A stretch of DNA of 64,000 bases from Coriaria nepalensis (Eukaryota > Streptophyta > Magnoliopsida > Cucurbitales > Coriariaceae), in the NCBI GenBank assembly GCA_027186245.1, contig CP114492.1:1619501-1683500 (forward strand), given 5' to 3'. Below are positions 63,144 through 64,000 of this stretch, piece by piece. Under the pieces are notes generated by a model that had not been told where the DNA came from, did no database searches, and saw only the letters and a program-made list of their open reading frames with translations. Positions within the stretch are counted from its first letter, which is position 1. Every line of letters begins with the position of its first letter. Both the position numbers and the translations under genes were made by a program.

Positions 63144-64000
63144 CTTCTAAGTCCAATTATAGGATCCACAGTTCTACAAAAACAAGAAAAAATCAATACA
63201 CTCCCCTAAAACAAAGGCACCAATTTCAAGTAGATATATCAATTTTTGTTTTTTATTTTTTATCGGTCCCTAATTTCAAGCACATCTATAAACATTTAGA
63301 CCATAAATCACGGGAAAAGGCTAATTCAACAAGTATTTAGATCTTAATAAAACAAAAAAGAACATGAATATAACTTTATTTAATGAGCTAAAAGATGAAA
63401 CGTATAAACAAAAGAAAAACCAACAAACATAGAATCTTAAAAATATGAAGAAAATAGAAAATGCATAAACCCCATTAAAGACTTTCATCCTCTAAACTAC
63501 TTTCTAAATCTGAATTCCCGAAAAAAATGAAACCCCAAGACTTTCTACAAACCCATTAATCTCTCAGGAAGAAAACAGAGTAAAGAAACAGTAAGAGAGA
63601 GAGAGAGATGGTCATACCCCACCAGATCTGAGGAGTGAAGGCGAAGAAAAACCCAACAAACAGAGCAATCATATCTTCCAATCTCTTGAGCTGCAAGTAG
63701 TGTCAGATGAATGCATCCACCATAACCACAACAACCACATAGAAGAACCCCAAAAAAAGAAAAAAAAACAACTGAAAACAAAGAGAAAAAAAAAAAAGAC
63801 GAGGAAGTGATCCTGATCCAAAGAGTTATGACGAAGAATTCCGAAAAAGGAATCAGTAGTACGAGTGCGATGCGTAAAGAAAACGACAACGATCAGAAGA
63901 ACTTATTCTATAGCCGTAAAGCAAAAACAATAAACATAAAAAAGCAAACTCTTGAGTGATAAACAACAGCGTTTAGAGAGAGAGAGAATGAGCATGCTTA
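63144..64000 (-). promoter_or_regulatory. Leader and promoter of the DUF3527 gene
   Basis: On the minus strand a likely leader intron runs from a donor (GTATGA, exon ending at 63618) to an acceptor (TTTTTGTAG, exon resuming near 63174). GA/CT repeats at about 63595-63608 and 63976-63987 suggest the leader continues to near the window end. No coding gene is seen. Confidence 0.45.

Noticed and set aside
63545..63889. A 114-codon frame on the minus strand upstream of the DUF3527 gene
   Set aside because: It lies in the probable leader and leader intron, has no domain, and is rich in Ser/Phe from CT-rich DNA.
1..64000. CRISPR array, prokaryotic operon or ribosome binding sites
   Set aside because: No spaced direct repeats of that type; the spliced genes and plant families show this is a eukaryotic nuclear region.

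Overview
The window is nuclear DNA of a eudicot land plant. Its genes have many short exons with GT-AG introns, its intergenic DNA is AT-rich and full of microsatellites, and the gene families are plant-specific: CYP86A, plastid MurE, KCH-type kinesin-14, a DUF3527 protein and a TIR-NBS protein of the XTNX type. The species cannot be named from the sequence. From memory, the order M1 aminopeptidase, hydroxyproline-rich protein, CYP86A, signal peptide peptidase-like, MurE, small plant-specific protein, CH-domain kinesin, DUF3527 protein matches one segment of Arabidopsis chromosome 1 (about At1g63770 down to At1g63520). The window therefore looks like a conserved syntenic block enlarged by intergenic repeats.

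Layout. 1-609: 5' end of a TIR-NBS (XTNX) gene on the minus strand, cut by the window edge. 6106-12887: 32-exon M1 aminopeptidase (+). 13989-15771: proline/serine-rich protein (+). 17131-18545: broken BTB/POZ-WD40 gene (+). 18.5-25.8 kb: gene-free, with one foldback-type element. 25859-27448: single-exon CYP86A fatty-acid hydroxylase (+). 27794-28075: remnant of a PIP2 aquaporin (-). 28.4-29.4 kb: AT-rich degenerate tandem array. 30663-32160: Rpr2/Rpp21-type zinc protein (+). 32411-35060: broken BAH-domain gene (+). 37789-41878: SPPL protease (-). 44024-47216: plastid MurE (-). 48039-49861: plant-specific protein (+), divergent from MurE. 50.9-51.8 kb: second foldback element. 53455-59372: CH-domain kinesin-14 (+). 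59789-59865: tRNA-Val(CAC)-like gene. 61005-63143: DUF3527 protein (-).

I built each multi-exon model from visible splice sites and checked that the summed exon length is divisible by three and ends at a stop. This gives 976 codons (M1), 404 (proline-rich protein), 529 (CYP86A), 283 (Rpr2-like), 547 (SPPL), 780 (MurE), 462 (plant-specific protein), 1062 (kinesin) and 632 (DUF3527). The genes are not one pathway; they are a mixed set of housekeeping and developmental genes kept together by synteny.

The most unusual signals are in splicing. The aminopeptidase reading frame requires a 5-base exon, a 12-base exon and an intron that begins GA instead of GT. The kinesin has an intron with AT-AC ends and a U12-type 5' site. 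Three gene relics at different stages of decay lie among the intact genes.
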